Source: Pseudomonadota bacterium (GTDB taxonomy: Bacteria; Pseudomonadota; Alphaproteobacteria; Rhizobiales; Beijerinckiaceae). From it: 38,449 bases of DNA. Under the pieces are notes generated by a model. The model ran no database searches. It had not been told where the DNA came from and saw only the letters and a list, made by a program, of their open reading frames with translations. The translations under genes were made by a program, and so were the position numbers. Where the stretch lies: assembly GCA_021780435.1 (NCBI GenBank), contig JAJXYV010000169.1, positions 1-38,449 of the forward strand, given 5' to 3'. Positions 1 to 7,452 of this stretch are shown here, piece after piece. Each line of letters opens with the position of its first letter. The stretch's first letter is position 1.

Positions 1-150
1 CTGTCCGGCGTCGGCGGCTGGGCCGGCATCGGCCTTGCGGCGGGCCTGACCGATCCGCACGCCGGTCTCGGCGCGGTCGGCGGCTATGCGGCCCTGAGCA
101 ACTACACCGCTCTCGGCGGCACGCTGACGGTCTTTGCCCTCCCCGATTGA
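1..150 (+). CDS. xoxF: Lanthanide-dependent methanol dehydrogenase XoxF, C-terminal end (partial)
   Basis: Only the last 49 codons are in the window, in frame 1, ending with TGA at 148-150. The visible tail contains [14 protein letters not shown], then GLGAVGGY and [16 protein letters not shown]. This is the pattern seen at the C-terminus of the eight-bladed PQQ methanol dehydrogenase large subunits (MxaF/XoxF); the version with [10 protein letters not shown] is closer to XoxF as I recall it. XoxF is a periplasmic quinoprotein that oxidises methanol with PQQ and a lanthanide ion. The catalytic Asp pair and metal ligands lie upstream of the window and cannot be checked. The identification is strengthened by the xoxG- and xoxJ-like genes immediately downstream. 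A strong terminator follows the stop codon. Confidence 0.85.
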   Translation: MSGVGGWAGIGLAAGLTDPHAGLGAVGGYAALSNYTALGGTLTVFALPD

Positions 151-168
151 TCGTCCGCTTGATCCGGC

Positions 169-203
169 CCGGGCGAGTCGCAAGACTCGCCCGGTTTTCT
201 TTC
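169..203 (+). terminator. Rho-independent terminator after xoxF
   Basis: A perfect 11-bp stem (169-179 paired with 184-194) closes on the tetraloop GCAA and is followed directly by TTTTCTTT. It lies 18 nt after the xoxF stop and about 65 nt before the likely xoxG start. It should reduce or stop read-through from xoxF into xoxG and xoxJ. Confidence 0.9.
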
Positions 204-267
204 AGTCACATTGGCGCAAGAGTCTCGACGCCGGGGTCCGGCGGAAAAAGGGCCGCGCCTGTTCGAC

Positions 268-843
268 ATGACGATTGGAACCCGAGTCGTGAAAACTTTT
301 GTGTCACTTGAATCCGCGCTCCCGGCCGCCAGAAAGCGTTTCGCATCCCTCTTTCTCGCCGCCGGCGTGGTTCTGGTCGCCGCCAGCGCCGCGCAATGCG
401 ACCCGAAAAAGCCCGCGAGCGTAACGGATGGAAAATATGCCGACGCTGCCGGAAACCCGACCTACAATATCAGCCCCGATGGCAAGGTCGATTGGTACAC
501 TTATTCCGGTTTCCTGCGCTACAACTCGGAATGCCTGCGCTGCCATGGTCCGGATGGCATGGGCTCCAGCTACGCGCCCAAGCTGGTGGATTCGCTGAAA
601 ACCATCGATTATCCGACGTTCCTCGGCATCGTCGCCGGCGGCAAGAAAGACCTCGGCGCCGGGCAGGAAAAAGTCATGCCAGCCCTTGGCGACGACAAGA
701 ATGTGATGTGCTATATCGACGACATTTACATCTATCTCAAAGCCAGGTCCGATGACGCGCTCGGCCGCAATCGTCCCACCGAACACGAACCCAAGCCGAA
801 GACCTGGACGGAGGCGCAGGACGCCTGCATGGGTCCCGGCTGA
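268..843 (+). CDS. xoxG: Periplasmic c-type cytochrome XoxG (electron acceptor of XoxF)
   Basis: Predicted 191 residues from ATG 268. The frame is open from TTG 211 and a GTG at 289 is also possible; no start has a clear Shine-Dalgarno. A basic stretch (RKR, residues 22-24) and a hydrophobic segment (about 27-42) form a signal peptide ending near ASA/AQC. The single heme site is C89-L-R-C92-H93, followed by GPDGMGSSYAPKL, and Met137 in KVMPAL is the likely sixth heme ligand. Size, motif spacing and position directly after xoxF fit the cytochrome cL-type protein XoxG, which takes electrons from the PQQ dehydrogenase. Four nucleotides separate it from the preferred xoxJ start, so the two genes are probably translated together. 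Confidence 0.85.
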   Translation: MTIGTRVVKTFVSLESALPAARKRFASLFLAAGVVLVAASAAQCDPKKPASVTDGKYADAAGNPTYNISPDGKVDWYTYSGFLRYNSECLRCHGPDGMGSSYAPKLVDSLKTIDYPTFLGIVAGGKKDLGAGQEKVMPALGDDKNVMCYIDDIYIYLKARSDDALGRNRPTEHEPKPKTWTEAQDACMGPG

Positions 844-847
844 CGCC

Positions 848-1711
848 TTGTCGAATCTCGGGTCAAGAATCCGGCGCGCCGCGCTTTCGGCGATCTGCCT
901 CCAGCTTCTAACTTCCGTGGCGGTCGCGCAAACGAGGCCAGACCTCGTCTCGCGCGATCGGCTGCGCGTCTGCGCCTCGCCTTCCAATCTGCCCTTCTCC
1001 AACAAGGCGAAGCAGGGCTTTGAGAACAAGATCGCCGAAATCGTCGCGGAAGAACTCAAGCTTCCACTTCATTATTTCTGGATGCCTGACGGGCCTGGTT
1101 TCGTCCGCAACACCCTCATGGAGGACCTTTGCGACGTGATCATCGGCTATGCCGCGGAATCCGATTTCGTCGACCATTCCAATCCCTATTACGCGTCGAC
1201 CTATGTGCTTGTGACGCGCAAGGGCGGGCCGCTCGACGGAATTGAACATCTCGATGATCCGCGATTGAAGGATGCGAAGCTTGGCGTGATTGCCGCGACG
1301 CCGCCGGTCGATCATCTGCTGGCGCTCGGCCTGCTCGATCACGCCAAAAGCTATTCGCTGGTCGTGGATCGGCGTTTCGCCTCGCCTGCCGAGGACGCGC
1401 TGCACGATCTCGCCGCCGGCGAGATCGACGCCGCCATTCTCTGGGGACCGATCGGCGGATATTTCGCCAAACAGGCCTCGACGCCGCTTTCCGTCACGCC
1501 GCTCAAGACCGACCAGCGCCCGCGCTTCGTCTATCGGATCGCCTTCGGCTTGCGCCACGGCGAGACGGACTGGAAACATGCCCTGAACGAGGTCATAACC
1601 AAGCGGCAAAAGGACATCGACGCGATCCTGACCAGCTATGGCGTGCCGCTCGCGCCCATCGAGCCCGCACCGATCGACGTCCAACACCCGTCGCGACACG
1701 GCCCGCAATGA
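848..1711 (+). CDS. xoxJ: XoxJ, periplasmic substrate-binding-like protein of the methanol dehydrogenase system
   Basis: About 287 residues from TTG 848. The open frame reaches back to ATG 752, but that start would overlap xoxG by 92 nt and adds an Arg/Pro-rich leader that looks non-coding. From 848 the N-terminus is a normal signal peptide (RIRR, then ALSAICLQLLTSVAVAQ). The mature protein begins with RLRVCASPSNLPFSN, typical of the quinoprotein-dehydrogenase-associated periplasmic binding fold shared by MxaJ and XoxJ. XoxJ is thought to assist activation of XoxF by binding it; it is not believed to be a real transporter component. It is the last gene of the rightward xox block and ends opposite a convergent unit. 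The start codon is the least certain point. Confidence 0.85.
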   Translation: MSNLGSRIRRAALSAICLQLLTSVAVAQTRPDLVSRDRLRVCASPSNLPFSNKAKQGFENKIAEIVAEELKLPLHYFWMPDGPGFVRNTLMEDLCDVIIGYAAESDFVDHSNPYYASTYVLVTRKGGPLDGIEHLDDPRLKDAKLGVIAATPPVDHLLALGLLDHAKSYSLVVDRRFASPAEDALHDLAAGEIDAAILWGPIGGYFAKQASTPLSVTPLKTDQRPRFVYRIAFGLRHGETDWKHALNEVITKRQKDIDAILTSYGVPLAPIEPAPIDVQHPSRHGPQ

Positions 1712-1713
1712 GC

Positions 1714-1738
1714 GCGGGCGAGGATCATCCTCGCCCGC
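1714..1738. terminator. Hairpin between convergent xoxJ and the leftward unit
   Basis: A perfect 11-bp inverted repeat (1714-1724 with 1728-1738) around the 3-nt loop TCA begins two bases after the xoxJ stop. Neither strand has a T-run after it, so it is not a textbook Rho-independent terminator. It may stabilise 3' ends or act with Rho. Its stem shares the GGGCGAG core with the terminator after xoxF. Confidence 0.5.
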
Positions 1739-1771
1739 CTCGAGATCGCGCCGTGCGGGAAACGCCGCCTT

Positions 1772-2149
1772 TCAGAAACAGCGAATCTCCGCTTCCGCCT
1801 GGGCCCGACGCAGGTCGGCGACCATGTCGTCGAAGCGCGCGGTATTGCGGAACGCATTGGCCTGCTGGCCGACGCCCTGGCGCATGGACAGGATCGTTTC
1901 CGCCTCGACATATTTGTCATAGGGCAGGATCGAAGCGAGCACGTCGACCGAACAGGCGCATCTGTGCAGGACCTCGCGCGTCTGGCCATTGGCGGCCATG
2001 CAGGCGAACACATAATCCGCGCGCGCCTCGGTCGGATAATCATTGACTGGATCGCCCTCGCCGGCGCGGGCCGGCGAGACGAGAACGCCCACTACAATGG
2101 CCAGAGCGGCGAAAGCGCCCGCGGCGAAATCAACTCTTCTTGCCATCAT
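1772..2149 (-). CDS. Small secreted four-cysteine protein of unknown function
   Basis: 125 residues, starting at one of two adjacent ATGs (2149 or 2146). An N-terminal hydrophobic segment (residues 8-28, ending SPARA) is a signal peptide, so the protein should be periplasmic. The mature part has four cysteines: C50, the close pair C64-A-C66, and C124, the second-last residue. This could give two disulfides or a metal site; there is no CxxCH heme motif. I do not recognise the family. Its start lies inside the end of the upstream gene (20-nt overlap), so it is probably translationally coupled to it. Placement opposite xoxJ and behind a response regulator suggests a role in methanol oxidation, but that is inference from context. 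Confidence 0.75.
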   Translation of the reverse strand: MMARRVDFAAGAFAALAIVVGVLVSPARAGEGDPVNDYPTEARADYVFACMAANGQTREVLHRCACSVDVLASILPYDKYVEAETILSMRQGVGQQANAFRNTARFDDMVADLRRAQAEAEIRCF

Positions 2150-2795
2150 AATGCAGGCGCTCCTCCATCAGCACGGCGCCCGAGGAGTCGCGAGCAGCGA
2201 TGTCGATCTCGTAGATCATGCCAGGCAGATCGGGCGCGACGCGGAAGACATAGGTCAGGTTGTCCAGTCCCATCATGCGCGCCTTTTCCGGAACGTCCTT
2301 GAACGGCGCGACCTCGACGCGCCAGGCCTTATCGTGGCCTTCGATCTTGTCCGGCTCGCTCTGCGCATTACGCAAAGCAAGCCGGATGGCCGTCTTGAAA
2401 AAGCGCGGATTCGCGTGAAGCAGCCCAGACAATTGTTGGATGTTGTTTTCAAGAACAAGGACAAGCACGGGATTGCCCGACATGTCCTCGAACGGGCCGG
2501 CGGGCTTGCGCCGCTCGCCCGAGAACATATCAACGCCGACCGTCCGCTCGTCGGGCGTGTGGCCAGCCTCCTGAATCGCCAGCTTGATCTTGTCGTCGAA
2601 AGCCGGGCCATATTTCGCTGGATCCGCCGATTTCTGGCTGTAGGAATAATCCAGCATTTCCCCCGGCTTGGTATTGGTCAGCTGCGGCGTTTCGAACAGG
2701 AGATCGGCGGCCGCCGGAGGTTTGTCGTCGGCGAGAACCGTCGGGGTTTGGGCGAACATCAGGCACGCGAACAGCGGCCCCAGGCGGAGCTTCAT
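2130..2795 (-). CDS. Secreted protein of unknown function in the methanol oxidation cluster
   Basis: 221 residues from ATG 2795, preceded by AAGGAG at the right distance. The frame stays open upstream to 3014, but that part overlaps the response regulator gene and lacks support. The N-terminus (MKLRLGPLFACLMFAQTPTV, then LADD) is a cleavable signal peptide. The mature protein is mixed alpha/beta by appearance, with a repeated aliphatic stretch NPVLVLVLENN near the middle and a basic C-terminus. There are no cysteines in the mature part and no motif that I recognise. It sits 82 nt downstream of the response regulator and overlaps the small four-cysteine gene, so the three probably form one transcription unit. 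Confidence 0.75.
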   Translation of the reverse strand: MKLRLGPLFACLMFAQTPTVLADDKPPAAADLLFETPQLTNTKPGEMLDYSYSQKSADPAKYGPAFDDKIKLAIQEAGHTPDERTVGVDMFSGERRKPAGPFEDMSGNPVLVLVLENNIQQLSGLLHANPRFFKTAIRLALRNAQSEPDKIEGHDKAWRVEVAPFKDVPEKARMMGLDNLTYVFRVAPDLPGMIYEIDIAARDSSGAVLMEERLHYDGKKS

Positions 2796-2877
2796 GTATT
2801 TCTCCTTGATGGGAACGAATTGAGCGCCAAGAGCCGTGCAGGCTCCGGCGCGCGAAAGTTGATCCGGATCACCGCGC

Positions 2878-3582
2878 TCAGCGCGCGGCGGATTTGTAGC
2901 CCGCCATGTCGAGCATGAAGCCGCGTCCGCGCACGGTGCTGATGAAGGGCCCCCCGACGCGCGTGATTTCGGTGAATTTGGTGCGCAAATAGCCGAGATA
3001 GACATCCACGACATTCAGGGACGTGCCGCCCTGTCCGCCCCAAAGCTGGTCGTAGATCTCGCCGCGCCCGACCGCCTGGTTGGCGTTGTCCATCAGGATC
3101 GAAAGAAGCTCTGCCTCGCGTTGCGTCAACCGGATATGGACGCCGCCATAGAAGGCCTGGCGGGTGCGCAGGTCGAGAACGAGTTGGCCAACCTTGCGCC
3201 GCTCGCTCGAGTCCGCCGAGATCGAATGGTGAATCAGATGGGCGCGCAACCGCTCGATCAGTTCATCGAACTGGAAAGGCCGCGCGATGTAATCGTCAGC
3301 GCCGGCGTTGAGGCCGCAGGCGCGGTCCGTCGCTTCATGGCGCTGGCTCAGGAACAGGATCGGCGCCGTTCGCCCGCTGCGCCGCATGGCGCGGCACATT
3401 TCAAAATCGTGATTGTCCGGAAACGCCGTATCGAACAAGACCGCACAAGGATTGAGCGCCCTTGCTGTTTCAACCGGGTCTTCGCCTTCTCCCACGAAAG
3501 TGACGTCGAAACCCTCCGCCTTCAGGCCTTCAGCGAGTTCGCCGCCGGCCACGAAATCGTTTTCGATGATCAGAACATTCAT
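2878..3582 (-). CDS. OmpR/PhoB-type response regulator with atypical receiver
   Basis: 234 residues. Residues 1-115 form a receiver domain and about 130-230 a winged-helix DNA-binding domain (LVLDLRTRQAFYGG, LTQREAELLSIL, STVRGRGFML). The phospho-acceptor position is Asp51 (VLFDTAFP). Two normally conserved pocket residues are changed: the acidic pair near the N-terminus reads E7-N8, and the Lys of the usual KPF motif is Arg101 (IARPFQF, codon CGG). The switch Ser at 79 is kept. Phosphorylation may therefore be weak or unnecessary. No histidine kinase gene is nearby, so it is an orphan here. It leads the leftward unit of two secreted proteins beside xoxFGJ and may control the methanol oxidation genes; that role is inferred. 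Confidence 0.88.
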   Translation of the reverse strand: MNVLIIENDFVAGGELAEGLKAEGFDVTFVGEGEDPVETARALNPCAVLFDTAFPDNHDFEMCRAMRRSGRTAPILFLSQRHEATDRACGLNAGADDYIARPFQFDELIERLRAHLIHHSISADSSERRKVGQLVLDLRTRQAFYGGVHIRLTQREAELLSILMDNANQAVGRGEIYDQLWGGQGGTSLNVVDVYLGYLRTKFTEITRVGGPFISTVRGRGFMLDMAGYKSAAR

Positions 3583-3859
3583 TGCTGCATGCCCCGGTGT
3601 TTCACATTCCCTGCCGTCGGCTCATTTTTGAGACTGTCGCTCCGCCTTTGGCGATCGTGAAGATAGTGCTTCGGTATCGACCCCACAACACTGTAAAGCC
3701 CGACCGGATCGAAATCTTACATAAAAATCTTATTAGAATCGGCTTATATTATCGAATTTGAATATATTAATCTAGCGACAGCCGGCTGTTTTGCCCGAAA
3801 CATGGCTCGAATTCGTGCCGAAATCTCGTCAAAAACTAGAATTTTGTGCAGAGCAGCGA
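3583..3859. promoter_or_regulatory. AT-rich upstream region of the response regulator
   Basis: This 277-nt gap contains a sharply AT-rich stretch (about 3715-3775, roughly one quarter G+C by eye) in otherwise GC-rich DNA. Beside it is the perfect 12-bp palindrome ACAGCCGGCTGT (3778-3789). This is the likely promoter area of the leftward response regulator unit, and the palindrome could be an operator or part of the 3' end of the upstream unit. No convincing -35/-10 pair was assigned. Confidence 0.45.
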
Positions 3860-4474
3860 TCAAAGCCGCTCCTGGATCTTTCTTGCAATCTCGAAAACGC
3901 GCCTCTCCAACAATGTGGGCGTTTCGCAAACATAAGACAGCGCGTGCGCGCGCTCGTCGAAAATTCTCCGGTCCCATTTGAGATCCGTTTTCGCGAGATC
4001 CAGCGTCTGCGCCGGCGACAAATCCTTGTTCTCCTGCTCGTCCCCGATTTTGTCGGCTTCGGCGCGAATCTTGTCAGCCAAACGCTTCTGCCCGCGCGCA
4101 TAACGCGCCACGCCCGCCATGACGCGATCGCGCTCGGAATTCACGATCTCGAGAACGCCGGCGAAGACATGGGTGAGCCGATCATCCTTGTCGGCGCCCG
4201 CTTTGGCGGCAAAGGCGTCGATCAGGCCATCCATCTCGTCGAGCGGCGTGCGCCGCGAGGCGAGCTTGCGGGCAAGGACGGCGGCTTCCTCGTCGTCGTC
4301 CCAGCGGCCCGTCTTGGCGATGTCCGGGCCGGACCAGACCGCCGCCGCGCTGATCGCGCCGGTTCGTTGCTGCGGACAGGGCCAGTCCGTATCGTCATCC
4401 GCCGCCCAACCCGCCGTCGGCGCGGCAAAGCCGAGCAAAGCCGCGCAAAGCCCGAAAGCGACAAGCCGAACCAT
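3860..4474 (-). CDS. Secreted helical protein of unknown function, methanol oxidation cluster
   Basis: 204 residues from ATG 4474, preceded by AGGAGGA with good spacing; the open frame to 4534 is rejected for that reason. A signal peptide (residues 1-24, ending AGWA) directs it to the periplasm. The mature protein looks mainly helical and charged, with only two cysteines, C33 (WPCPQQ) and C183 (YVCETP), near the two ends and able to form one disulfide. I believe proteins like this accompany xox or other PQQ-dehydrogenase clusters, but I cannot name a characterised homologue. It is the last gene of a leftward operon, 25 nt after the beta-propeller gene. The function is unknown. Confidence 0.78.
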   Translation of the reverse strand: MVRLVAFGLCAALLGFAAPTAGWAADDDTDWPCPQQRTGAISAAAVWSGPDIAKTGRWDDDEEAAVLARKLASRRTPLDEMDGLIDAFAAKAGADKDDRLTHVFAGVLEIVNSERDRVMAGVARYARGQKRLADKIRAEADKIGDEQENKDLSPAQTLDLAKTDLKWDRRIFDERAHALSYVCETPTLLERRVFEIARKIQERL

Positions 4475-4499
4475 TGAATATCCTCCTGAACCACGCGCC

Positions 4500-5477
4500 T
4501 CAATTGGGAGACGAAACGACGCCGAGCGGCGCAAGGCCGACCGGGATCGTCTTGAGCACCTTGAGCGCGGGAACGTCGATTACCGAAACGTCGTTGGAAT
4601 TGCCGTTGGTGGTGAAGAGCAGTTTTTCGTCCGGCGTCAGCGCGAGGTGCCAGACACGCAGGCCCACGAGCAGATATTTCTTCACTTCGAAGGTCTGCGC
4701 GTCAACGACCGCGACCCGATTGGCCGGCCCCAGCGCGATGAAGGCGGTCTTGCCGTCGCTGGTCAGGCGGACGCCGACCGGCTGAATCTCCTGCCGGGTG
4801 AGGCCCGGAACATCGAACTTGATCTTCTTGATGATCTTGTGGGCTTTCGGGTCGATGACCGCGACGGTCCCACCGATCTCGGAACTCACCCAGAGCTGCG
4901 AGCCGTCCTTGCTGAAGACGGCGACCCGGGGACGCCGGTCCACCAGAACGCTGTCGATCAGCTTGAAGGTATGGGCGTCGATGAAATGGGCCATGCTGGT
5001 CACTTCCGACGTATTGACGAGCACGTTCCCGTCGGGGCTCAGCGCCATGCCCTCGGGCTCGACGCCCACCGGCACCCGCGCGACGATCTGATTCTTCTCG
5101 ACATCGAGCACGGTGACCTGCGAATCGTCTTCGTTGGCGATATAGAGCGGGTTGCCGGAGGGATTCAGGGCGAATTGTTCGGGGTCGGGGCCGGAATTGA
5201 GCGTGCGCAGGATCTTCTGGCTCGACGTATCCACGACCTGGATCCCGTTATCGTCGCTGGCGCAGATATAAAGCTCCTTTCCGTCGGGGCTGACGAGGAC
5301 CCCGCGCGGGCGGCGACCGACCTTGATGGTCTTGGTGACCGCAAGTTTTTCCGTGTCGATGACGCTGACGGAATTTCCCTTCTCGTTCGTCACATAGACC
5401 TGGTAGGCCGCCGCCGGACACGCCGCGCAGCAGACCGCGCAACCTATCAGCAATGCGGAAATCGTGACGCCACGCAT
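4500..5477 (-). CDS. YVTN-type beta-propeller protein associated with PQQ-dependent catabolism
   Basis: 325 residues from ATG 5477, with AAGGAG just upstream. The signal peptide (about residues 1-24) is followed by repeated propeller blades. Each has a core like YVTNEKGNSVSVID, then LVSPDGKELYI, a pattern seen about seven times through the protein (for example VSPDGKE, LSPDGNV, LTSDGKT, LTPDEKL). This is the YVTN/cytochrome D1-like propeller, in the form usually found beside PQQ-dependent alcohol dehydrogenases. The biochemical role of these proteins is not established; binding a cofactor, metal or partner protein in the periplasm is possible. It lies 25 nt after the substrate-binding gene and 25 nt before the 204-residue secreted protein, indicating one operon. 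Confidence 0.85.
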   Translation of the reverse strand: MRGVTISALLIGCAVCCAACPAAAYQVYVTNEKGNSVSVIDTEKLAVTKTIKVGRRPRGVLVSPDGKELYICASDDNGIQVVDTSSQKILRTLNSGPDPEQFALNPSGNPLYIANEDDSQVTVLDVEKNQIVARVPVGVEPEGMALSPDGNVLVNTSEVTSMAHFIDAHTFKLIDSVLVDRRPRVAVFSKDGSQLWVSSEIGGTVAVIDPKAHKIIKKIKFDVPGLTRQEIQPVGVRLTSDGKTAFIALGPANRVAVVDAQTFEVKKYLLVGLRVWHLALTPDEKLLFTTNGNSNDVSVIDVPALKVLKTIPVGLAPLGVVSSPN

Positions 5478-5502
5478 GTGTTGCTCCTTGCGACCTTCGC
5501 GC

Positions 5503-6726
5503 TCATTTCAGATGACAGGTCGTTTCCGGCTTGTCGACGCCCAGCGTGTCCAGCGTCGTGCGCTCGTGCAGGAAACCCGGCTGAGGGGCGATGCCGACCG
5601 TCGATTTCGGCTGGGCCAGCACCAGGGGCTGACGCAATTGCAGATCCCAGGACCGGAAACTCGCCGGAAGCCCTTTGTAGACGCCGAAGTCGAAGTCCGG
5701 CCCCAGGATGAACGCGGCGACCTGGGCGGGATCGGCCGATTTCGTTGAGACGGCGGCCTCTCCGATCGCGCGCCCCGCCATCCAGGCCTGGTAGTCGATC
5801 GGCCGCATCACGCGCCCGGCGAAACGCAGGAAGCGGCTCTGCAGCTGTTCGGCGCCCGAGGCGATATAGGAGGCGTGCCATGACGCGGCGACGAGGCCTT
5901 GCGTCCCGGTCACGAGCTTCGGCTCGGCGGTCCTGTACATGATGTAATCACCGAAATCGTCCTCTTCGTCGGCGACGACAATGACGTCGGCGTCGACCCC
6001 GCGGGCGAAGGTCAACGCCTCGGCCTCGGTCACGCTGTCGCTGCGCGCCTTGGCCAATGGACCAAAGGTCCACGGCTTTTCCGCGACGATTTTCAAGCCG
6101 AACTTTTTCGCCGAGGCGCGAAACGCCGCCGCATAGTCCGCATCGGCCTTCTGCGGGCCGGTGACAAGAAGCGCGCGCAGCCATTGGCGGCGCAGCAGGA
6201 ATTGCGCCAGAGAATCGGTCAACATCGCGCGGCTCGGCGCGACATGAAACAGGTTCGCCCGGCAGTCCGGGCCGCGCAGCGCATCGTCCTGCGCCGAAAC
6301 GTTGAAGACGATGGCGCCCTTGGGCCGAAGCGCGTCGGCGAGCTGAACGAGATCCTGGGCGGGAAGATCGGCCAGGAAGAGCCTTACACCCTGGTCCGCG
6401 AGTTTTTGCGCGGCGGCGACCGGCGACCCGCCCGGCGGGATAATCGCCTCCGTCAGCCGATACGCCTGTCCGATGAAGCTTCCGGTCGTATTGTTGGTCT
6501 CGACCGCGAGAGCCGCGCCCTTTTCGCCCTCGTCCTGAGGCGGCGCATAGAGATCATAGGGCGGCGGGGTCGGCTTCGCATAGGCGACATAGCCGAGGTC
6601 GATCGAGAGCTTGTCCTGCGCGCGCGACCAAGCGGCTGGAAAAACAGAGAGGCATAAAGCGAGAAAGACCGCCCATAGGGCTGGACGGCGCCGCAAAGCA
6701 GCAAAGGCGTGAAAACTACTTTCCAT
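5503..6726 (-). CDS. ABC-type substrate-binding protein of the PQQ-dehydrogenase-associated kind
   Basis: 407 residues. The N-terminal signal peptide (basic RRR at 12-14, hydrophobic 17-30, probable cleavage after SRA at 36) is followed by a periplasmic binding protein of the branched-chain amino acid (LivJ) fold. It opens with LSIDLGYVAYAKP and has an ETNNTTGSFIGQAYRL segment. This matches the type described as the substrate-binding protein of PQQ-dependent alcohol dehydrogenase systems. No cognate ABC ATPase or permease is adjacent, so either they are elsewhere or the protein acts without a transporter. It is the first gene of a leftward three-gene operon and diverges from the gene at 6915. 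The ligand is unknown. Confidence 0.82.
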   Translation of the reverse strand: MESSFHAFAALRRRPALWAVFLALCLSVFPAAWSRAQDKLSIDLGYVAYAKPTPPPYDLYAPPQDEGEKGAALAVETNNTTGSFIGQAYRLTEAIIPPGGSPVAAAQKLADQGVRLFLADLPAQDLVQLADALRPKGAIVFNVSAQDDALRGPDCRANLFHVAPSRAMLTDSLAQFLLRRQWLRALLVTGPQKADADYAAAFRASAKKFGLKIVAEKPWTFGPLAKARSDSVTEAEALTFARGVDADVIVVADEEDDFGDYIMYRTAEPKLVTGTQGLVAASWHASYIASGAEQLQSRFLRFAGRVMRPIDYQAWMAGRAIGEAAVSTKSADPAQVAAFILGPDFDFGVYKGLPASFRSWDLQLRQPLVLAQPKSTVGIAPQPGFLHERTTLDTLGVDKPETTCHLK

Positions 6727-6914
6727 CTGAAGATTATTCGAAAAACTTTGCTAAGACGTCAATGTGGAAATCATAAGAGATTATTAAGACGCCCCTGACT
6801 GCGCGCGTCCCGGCCTTGTGCCATAATCCAGCGAATATAGAATTCGCGCAAGACTTGCCCAATATCGCTATCATGTCTTCAAGCGCTCGGCCCATTATTA
6901 CTTCGGAGTTTGAG

Positions 6915-7403
6915 ATGAGCACGCTTTGGCTTGCCGCGGTGGCCTTGCCCGCGCTGCTTGCATCCTTCCCCACGAATGCAAAGGCGCCGCCGACACCGCT
7001 GCTCGTCATGCCGCTCGCTTTCGTGGACGGCGACCCCGTGAGCCAGGCGACCGCACACGCCAGCCAAATCGAACTGATGCTGAACGAATTGCGCTACGCC
7101 ATCGATCAGTTCGGCGTTTACCGCACGATCGCGCCCGATCCCCTCATCGCCGATTTCGTTGCGCGTGACAGCGCGTCCGTGCTGCGGCGCGCACGGGAAC
7201 TCGGCGCGAGCGTCGTTCTCGCCGGCGCCGTGCGAAATCCGAACGATCGGTCTTCGACCGTCTGGCTCGGCCTGTTCGATGCGGCGGACGGCAGGCGCCT
7301 GTTCCACTGGCAATCGACATTTCGAAGCGACAGCGACGAGTCGTGGCGTCGCGCCGCGGCGCTGCTCGGAGAGGAAATCTCCACGACGTCGCCGCCCCAT
7401 TGA
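6915..7403 (+). CDS. Small secreted protein with TolB-N/CsgG-like fold pattern
   Basis: 162 residues from ATG 6915, chosen because GGAG lies 7 nt upstream and the N-terminus is then a signal peptide (STLWLAAVALPALLASFPTNA). Longer starts at 6816 and 6873 are possible but add non-signal-like residues. The mature part follows the order: strand LLVMPLAFVDGD, helix, VYRTIAP, helix with ARELGASVVLAGAVR, strand TVWLGLFDAADGRRLF, then a helix with SWRRAAALLG. This resembles the N-terminal domain of TolB and CsgG-type proteins, and some DUF-numbered families known from methylotrophs; the exact family was not verified. It is divergent from the substrate-binding protein and about 100 nt upstream of gfa. 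A structural or partner-binding role in the cell envelope is inferred. Confidence 0.7.
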   Translation: MSTLWLAAVALPALLASFPTNAKAPPTPLLVMPLAFVDGDPVSQATAHASQIELMLNELRYAIDQFGVYRTIAPDPLIADFVARDSASVLRRARELGASVVLAGAVRNPNDRSSTVWLGLFDAADGRRLFHWQSTFRSDSDESWRRAAALLGEEISTTSPPH

Positions 7404-7452
7404 ACGCCTTTCCATGACTCATTCGGCCGGCGCGTCGCGCCTGCCGATGGAC

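Noticed and set aside
752-847. Upstream extension of xoxJ from ATG 752
   Set aside because: It overlaps xoxG by 92 nt and adds an Arg/Pro-rich leader; a signal peptide begins right after TTG 848.
4119-5711. 530-codon open frame antisense to the beta-propeller gene
   Set aside because: Spans two leftward genes with clear signal peptides and ribosome binding sites; composition is that of a shadow.
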